The position numbers and the translations under genes are program-made. A DNA stretch of 64,000 nt from an uncultured Dialister sp. Lineage in GTDB: Bacteria > Bacillota > Negativicutes > Veillonellales > Dialisteraceae. The DNA is taken from the NCBI GenBank assembly GCA_902462205.1, contig CABQAR010000001.1, forward strand, positions 124,001 through 188,000, written 5' to 3'. The notes under the pieces were generated by a model that had not been told where the DNA came from, did no database searches, and worked only from the letters and a program-made list of their open reading frames with translations. Shown here one piece after another: positions 59,479-64,000 of this stretch (positions are counted from its first letter, which is position 1; every line of letters starts with the position of its first letter).

Positions 59479-60744
59479 ATGGGGAAACATTTTTCTTTCA
59501 TACATTGTGCGGATTTGCATCTGGGAGAACCATTTGCCGGATTGTATCCGGGAGATACAGGCCCATGGACGGAAGCCATACATAAAGCGACATTTAAAGC
59601 CTTCGCAAATGTGGTGAATGCTGCATTGGAATACAGGGCTGATGCGATATTGATTTCAGGAGATATATATAACAGTGAGAATCACAGCCTGGCAGCACAG
59701 ATGGAGTTTGCCCGGGAATTGTACCGAGCGGCTCAGGCGGGGGTAGAGGTATTCATCATTCATGGAAATCATGATCCGGATGAGGCGTGGCGTGCGGATG
59801 TCCCGCTGCCTCCGACGGTGCATATTTTTCCCTCGGATAAGGTAGATATGATTCCGCTGACGGTACAGGGAGAAACAGTTGCCAAGATTTATGGAATCAG
59901 TTATAAAACACAGCATGTGACAGAAAATCTTGCGGAGCAGTTCCATAAGGATGACAAAGATATGTTTTCAATCGGTATGCTGCATACGGAGCTTGGTGTT
60001 GCAGGAAGTCCTTATGCACCCTGTACCATTGAGGATTTAAGAAATACAGGAATGGATTATTGGGCGCTCGGACATGTCCATTCCAGAAAAACGCCGTCGA
60101 TGCGGCCTTATGTCGTGTATCCGGGAAATACGCAGGGGCTGGACCGTTCTGAAATGGGAGAACGGGGATGTTACCTTGTCGATGTCGGTGCATATGGCAC
60201 GGTGACGTTGAAATTTATCGTTACCGATGTGATCCGTTGGTTGGATATGGAAATTGATATCACTCCGTTCCACAACCCGGAAGAATTGGTACAGGAAATC
60301 ATCAGGCAGAGAGCCTCATTGCGGGAAAAAACGGGGAAACCGAATATGGTCCGGCTGATTTTCCGCGGACGGGGAGCGCTGCAGACGGCAGTTTCTTCTT
60401 CGGAAGGACAGGCCTATATCCTCCAGCTGCTTAATGACAAAGAAAAGTTTCATCATATTTTCTGCTATTTTTTTGAGATCAAGGATGAAACCAGTCCCGA
60501 TATCGATCTGGAAGAACGAAGGCAATTACCGGATGTGATGGGGAATTATCTCTATGCGTTTGATGGAATCAAGCATCTTCCTGAATCAGAAAAAATCAGA
60601 CTGCTCAGGGGAATCGTGGAAAGCAGGCCGGAAATGGCTCATTACAACGAGCTTTTAAAGAACGTATCCGATGATATGATTCTTCGTGCGTTTAACAGGG
60701 CGGAGCTGAAGGGAGCAGAAATGCTTGCGGAGGAAGAAGAATGA
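59479..60744 (+). CDS. YhaO-type DNA repair exonuclease (SbcD-like)
   Basis: A 421-residue calcineurin-fold metallophosphoesterase, the SbcD/Mre11-like partner of YhaN. The metal motifs are in order: HCADLHLG (Asp12, His14), ISGDIYN, IIHGNHDPD, MLHTELG and GHVHSRKT. The C-terminal third probably binds its ATPase partner. AGGAGG lies 5-6 bases before ATG 59479. Its stop overlaps the next start by 4 bases (ATGA), so the two proteins are made together for processing DNA ends. Confidence 0.93.
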   Translation: MGKHFSFIHCADLHLGEPFAGLYPGDTGPWTEAIHKATFKAFANVVNAALEYRADAILISGDIYNSENHSLAAQMEFARELYRAAQAGVEVFIIHGNHDPDEAWRADVPLPPTVHIFPSDKVDMIPLTVQGETVAKIYGISYKTQHVTENLAEQFHKDDKDMFSIGMLHTELGVAGSPYAPCTIEDLRNTGMDYWALGHVHSRKTPSMRPYVVYPGNTQGLDRSEMGERGCYLVDVGAYGTVTLKFIVTDVIRWLDMEIDITPFHNPEELVQEIIRQRASLREKTGKPNMVRLIFRGRGALQTAVSSSEGQAYILQLLNDKEKFHHIFCYFFEIKDETSPDIDLEERRQLPDVMGNYLYAFDGIKHLPESEKIRLLRGIVESRPEMAHYNELLKNVSDDMILRAFNRAELKGAEMLAEEEE

Positions 60745-63740
60745 GGATTACGGATTTACAATTAGAACAGTATGGGATTTACCACAATGAATCGTGGTCT
60801 CCTGCTGCGAGCCGCCTGAATGTGGTCATGGGGGAAAATGAAAGCGGAAAAACGACGCTTCTGCGGTTCATACGGGACATGATGTTCGGATTTGAACGGG
60901 GCAAATGGCAGGGGAAAAAGGGAAATATGGCGTTTGTCCGTGCAGACGGAACGGAATACAGGGTGTTCCGTCACGATAAGGCGAAATGGTTCGTGGACGG
61001 GCACGGCGATCGATATGAGGAAGAACTCTCCGCCCTGTGGTGGCATGGGCTTAACCGTGCCCTGTATGAAAAAATTTTTGCAGTGGGACTGGAAGATTTA
61101 CAGGGAACCTCGTTTCTCTCTGATGATTCCGTCAGGAGCCATTTTTTCATGCTGCAGGGGGGGGATCGTATTTCCCGTGCCAGAAATGCCGTTGCTGATG
61201 ATATGGGAAATCTTCTGGTTTCTTCTTCCCAAGGGAAGCGAAAAATTAATCAGATACTGGCTTCTTTAGCAGCAGTACAGTCAGAATTGGATGATTTATC
61301 CGGGCAGGAAAAGGATTTTGCCGTACTGCAGAAAAAGCGTGAGACATTGAAAAAGGAATTGGAAATACTCATTTCCCGCCTTGCGCATGACAGAGAGGCA
61401 GACAAGCTGTTGGAAAAAAGATTGGGGGCATGGGAATATTATAAAAGGGCCAGTGAAATCAAACGGCAGCTCTTATTAAGCGAACAGGTCAAATTATTTC
61501 CTACGAATGGGAAAGAACAGTGGAATCATCTGGTTAATCGGATGAAAGTGATTAAGGAACAGAAGGATTCCCTGCAGGGGAAATTATCTGAATATCAGCC
61601 AAAAACAAAAGAGGAAATCATTCCGTGGGCGAACATGTCCTCCGAATTGGAAAAACTTTATATTGATCTGGGACAATGGAAACAGACTCTTGCCGATGAG
61701 GATGAATTAAAAAGGACAAAGTCTGCATGGGAAAACGAATTTATCCATCTCGGATATGCGCTGCCTCTTTGGGATAAGGCGCTCAATCCAAAAGAAGCCT
61801 GCCGACCCGTAGACTGGAGCCGTGGCAGGGAATTGGCGCAAAGTGTAAATGTAAGGAATAATGAGCTTCATTTCTGGCAGCAGCGGGAGCCGGAGGTGGA
61901 GCTGGTTGATGGAGAAGCGTCGGAACCGGCCGCGGCATTTACAGAAGAAGAGTGGAAGGTGTACGAGTCGGATGCGGCCAAACTGGAACAGCTTATCCAT
62001 GATGAAGCGGCTCTGACGGAAGAACAGGCAGCGCTCAATGCCGAGGAAGACAGAAATTATACTTTCTGGTTCTGGGCTGGTGCATTTTTACTGGTCGCCG
62101 CCATAGCGGCGGTGGTCATGTTTTATATGTCTGCCGTAGGTTATACGGTTTTATATGGTGCGGCAGCCGCTTCTGCCGTTTCCCTCATCTGTTTCCTTGT
62201 AAATAACCATATAAGCCATACCAAGGGCAGCCGCCTCGAAAAGCTTGGGTCGGAAATTTCCGCGCTCAATGGGGAAAAAGAGGAAATCATCCAACGCTTC
62301 CCGGAGAATGCGCCTCGCAAAGAAGAGGATCTGCCTGCGTTCCATAATATGATGCAGGCCAAGAGGGGCAATTTTTATAAATTACAGGCCCGGCAGCAGG
62401 CACTTTCATGGAAAAGGGAGACAGTGAAAAAGCAGCAGGCTGCACATAAAACGTGGGCGGAAGAAGGGAAAAGTCTTAAAGAGTCCCAGGCCTCCGTGAT
62501 GAAGGCATGGCATGAATGGCTGGAACAGAATAAGTTGCCTAAGGCGGATCCGGATAAATTGTCTGAACTTCAGGAGCAATGGCAGAAAATATATTCAGAG
62601 GAAGGGAAAGGAAGGATTTTTGATGTCCGTATCGAAACAGTGAGGGAAAAACTGAAAGCCTTCGGGAAAAGGGCAGAATCAATCATCCGTGCGACGGGGC
62701 TTTCTTATCCTCTGGTTCCTGACAGCATTGCTGAAATTTATGAAGAAAACAGGGCACGGAATCTGGAGTGGCAATCCGTTATAGAGAAAAACCATCAGCA
62801 TGCGGCGTATCAGCAGGAAATGAGCAAGCTGAATCTGGAGTGGGCATCGTGCCAGCGCGAGATGGACGCGTTGTTTAATCTGGTGAATGCAAGGAACGCG
62901 GAGGATTTTGCTGAAAAGGTAAATGCCCACGAAAATCATGACCGACTGGTAAAGGATTGGGAAAATGTCCGCCACGATATCCGTTTGTATGCAGGCAGCG
63001 ATGATGATTTCAGCAGGCTTTGGGCGGCACTCGAAAGCGGCAAATATGAAGAATGGATGGCGGAGCATCATCAGCTTCTTGAAAAGATTGAAAACGAATC
63101 AAAGCAGATGGGCGAAATGCAAAGGCAGCAGGGAGCCGTTGAAAATGAGGTTTTCCGGCTGGCCGGTGATGATACGATAACGAAGAAGCTGCAAAAGAAA
63201 AAAGAAATAGAAACAGAACTTGCTAGGCTGATGGAAGACTGGCTGGCATGCCTGTTTACGGAAACGGTTCTGGAAAAAACACAGGAACGGTATGATTCGG
63301 GAAAACAGCCCAAAATCATTGAAATGGCCAGCCGATTCCTTGGGGAAATGACAAAAGGGAAATATTCGTTGGTGGCCGCATCAGATGGGAAAGACATACA
63401 GATCGTGGATGAGGCGCATAATGTAAAGGATTCCAAGGCGTGGTCTTCCGGTACGGGTGACCAGGTCTATCTGGCGATACGCCTTGCGATGGCGCTTTCT
63501 TTTGGCAAACAGATGGAAGCATTGCCGATCGTGCTCGATGATATCTTCGTGCGGTTTGATGAAGGGCGGCAGCGGGAAACCTTGCGCTTCCTTATGGAAC
63601 TGGGACAGAAGCAGCAGATATTCCTGTTTACCTGTCATGAACGGACCATGAAGATTGCCGAAGAAGTGGGGCGTGAAAAAAACACAGGAGAATTTATCCG
63701 CCTGCAGGCAGGAAAGATTTCTGTAAACAATAATATGTAA
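60741..63740 (+). CDS. YhaN-type AAA ATPase (SbcC-like) with internal membrane segments
   Basis: 999 residues, an SMC/Rad50-type ATPase. Walker A is GENESGKTT (31-39); long coiled coils fill the middle; the C-terminal head has the signature-like WSSGTGDQVYLAIRLAMAL and Walker B LPIVLDDIFVRFDEGRQRE with the catalytic D/E pair. Around residues 440-485 there are two strongly hydrophobic stretches (WFWAGAFLLVAAIAAVVMF and VLYGAAAASAVSLICFLV), interrupting the coiled coil with a likely membrane hairpin, as described for the YhaN family. It pairs with the upstream nuclease; the two may act on DNA at the membrane. Confidence 0.93.
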   Translation: MRITDLQLEQYGIYHNESWSPAASRLNVVMGENESGKTTLLRFIRDMMFGFERGKWQGKKGNMAFVRADGTEYRVFRHDKAKWFVDGHGDRYEEELSALWWHGLNRALYEKIFAVGLEDLQGTSFLSDDSVRSHFFMLQGGDRISRARNAVADDMGNLLVSSSQGKRKINQILASLAAVQSELDDLSGQEKDFAVLQKKRETLKKELEILISRLAHDREADKLLEKRLGAWEYYKRASEIKRQLLLSEQVKLFPTNGKEQWNHLVNRMKVIKEQKDSLQGKLSEYQPKTKEEIIPWANMSSELEKLYIDLGQWKQTLADEDELKRTKSAWENEFIHLGYALPLWDKALNPKEACRPVDWSRGRELAQSVNVRNNELHFWQQREPEVELVDGEASEPAAAFTEEEWKVYESDAAKLEQLIHDEAALTEEQAALNAEEDRNYTFWFWAGAFLLVAAIAAVVMFYMSAVGYTVLYGAAAASAVSLICFLVNNHISHTKGSRLEKLGSEISALNGEKEEIIQRFPENAPRKEEDLPAFHNMMQAKRGNFYKLQARQQALSWKRETVKKQQAAHKTWAEEGKSLKESQASVMKAWHEWLEQNKLPKADPDKLSELQEQWQKIYSEEGKGRIFDVRIETVREKLKAFGKRAESIIRATGLSYPLVPDSIAEIYEENRARNLEWQSVIEKNHQHAAYQQEMSKLNLEWASCQREMDALFNLVNARNAEDFAEKVNAHENHDRLVKDWENVRHDIRLYAGSDDDFSRLWAALESGKYEEWMAEHHQLLEKIENESKQMGEMQRQQGAVENEVFRLAGDDTITKKLQKKKEIETELARLMEDWLACLFTETVLEKTQERYDSGKQPKIIEMASRFLGEMTKGKYSLVAASDGKDIQIVDEAHNVKDSKAWSSGTGDQVYLAIRLAMALSFGKQMEALPIVLDDIFVRFDEGRQRETLRFLMELGQKQQIFLFTCHERTMKIAEEVGREKNTGEFIRLQAGKISVNNNM

Positions 63741-63744
63741 AGTA

Positions 63745-63784
63745 AAAAAGGATCTGTTCCGATTTCGGAAACAGGTCCTTTTCG
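63745..63784. terminator. Bidirectional terminator
   Basis: AAAAGGA-CTGTTCCGA with TCGGAAACAG-TCCTTTT, between yhaN and the convergent partial gene. Confidence 0.9.
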
Positions 63785-63801
63785 TTTGTGATGATTTGTT
63801 T

Positions 63802-64000
63802 TCAGATCAAGTGGTTGAAATAAGGAATTTTCTTGAGCAGATAAGTGAATGCAAGTCCTAATGCAAAAGCGGTGCTGATCCAGAGAATGGCATCAATGAA
63901 GGGAACCCTTGGCATATAGGTAAGGAGGATGTGATGGAATCCCCATCGTGTGAGTGCCCGGGTAATTTCCTCAAAGAGCATGACTCCGAAGGACATGCTG
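63802..64000 (-). CDS. C-terminal end of a membrane protein, partial
   Basis: The frame is open to the right edge (the codon upstream of ATG 63996 is Ser), so this is the last 66 or so codons of a longer minus-strand gene. Visible are a helix-forming VMLFEEITRALTRW, then a membrane helix ILWISTAFALGLAFTYLL and the basic end KKIPYFNHLI. This tail, a final membrane helix followed by a LLKKIP-type end, resembles acyltransferase-3 (O-acetyltransferase) proteins, but the evidence is thin. Confidence 0.5.
   Translation of the reverse strand, partial: SMSFGVMLFEEITRALTRWGFHHILLTYMPRVPFIDAILWISTAFALGLAFTYLLKKIPYFNHLI

Overview
The window looks like core chromosome of a diderm Firmicute of the class Negativicutes. 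A Dialister-like gut anaerobe is my best guess, from general resemblance and not from any search. Three things point this way: T-box leaders, IreB and FloA are Firmicutes hallmarks; an ArnT/PMT-type lipid-linked sugar transferase fits an outer-membrane cell; and base composition is about mid-40s % GC by eye. There is no rRNA, CRISPR array, insertion sequence or prophage.

Layout. 1-750 holds the 5' part of an Fsr-type MFS exporter (minus). 968-5456 is smc-ftsY. 5679-9459 has an aminotransferase, a YgjP-like metallopeptidase, a LysR regulator and a secreted protein of unknown function. 9577-13290 (minus) is a serine-biosynthesis operon (serC, serA, a histidine phosphatase) behind a serine-type T-box leader with two antiterminator/terminator modules. 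13417-14600 is a tRNA cluster (Val, Asn, Glu, Val) embedded in 150-bp repeats built on tRNA-Val 3' ends. 14636-18217 has a secreted tannase-like hydrolase, a UroD-family protein and a GtrA-family protein. 18284-21358 (minus) is DedA, an ArnT-like transferase and a UDG-family protein. 21586-24645 has a solute-binding lipoprotein, an F420-reductase-like/Rrf2 pair and an RsuA-type pseudouridine synthase. 24724-28433 has a thioesterase, a PurF paralogue that has lost its glutaminase residues, a free-standing FakA C-terminal-like domain and an MGDG-synthase-type glycosyltransferase.

28630-32288 is galU-galE-pgm, which supplies UDP-glucose and UDP-galactose. 32459-37026 is an amino-acid ABC transporter (ATPase, permease, three binding lipoproteins), followed by lysA at 37185. 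38565-40208 (minus) holds a gamma-carbonic anhydrase and a FabK-like reductase. 40671-44954 is the lower-glycolysis run gap-pgk-tpiA-eno. 45520-47605 is an atypical response regulator, rnmV and rsmA. 47654-49242 is T-box-serS. 49390-52176 is nfeD-floA plus two uncharacterised membrane proteins. 52330-55636 has a YdbC/PC4 protein, a CDF metal exporter, an NlpC/P60 hydrolase and a nitrilase-family amidase. 55721-59313 is alaS-ireB-ruvX-DUF1292. 59479-63740 is a yhaO-yhaN nuclease/ATPase pair. A partial membrane protein ends the window.

The clearest unexplained signals are regulatory. Four promoters in front of amino-acid ABC transporter genes share a two-box operator, one box over the -35 and one inside the 17-bp spacer. 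The F420-reductase/Rrf2 promoter carries two ATGTAA-N9-TTACAT sites 40 bp apart. The serC leader has one Stem I but two T-box/terminator modules. The tRNA-Val genes trail arrays of repeated tRNA 3' ends. The most unusual protein is the PurF paralogue, which keeps the PRPP loop and all four Fe-S cysteines while every glutaminase signature is gone.
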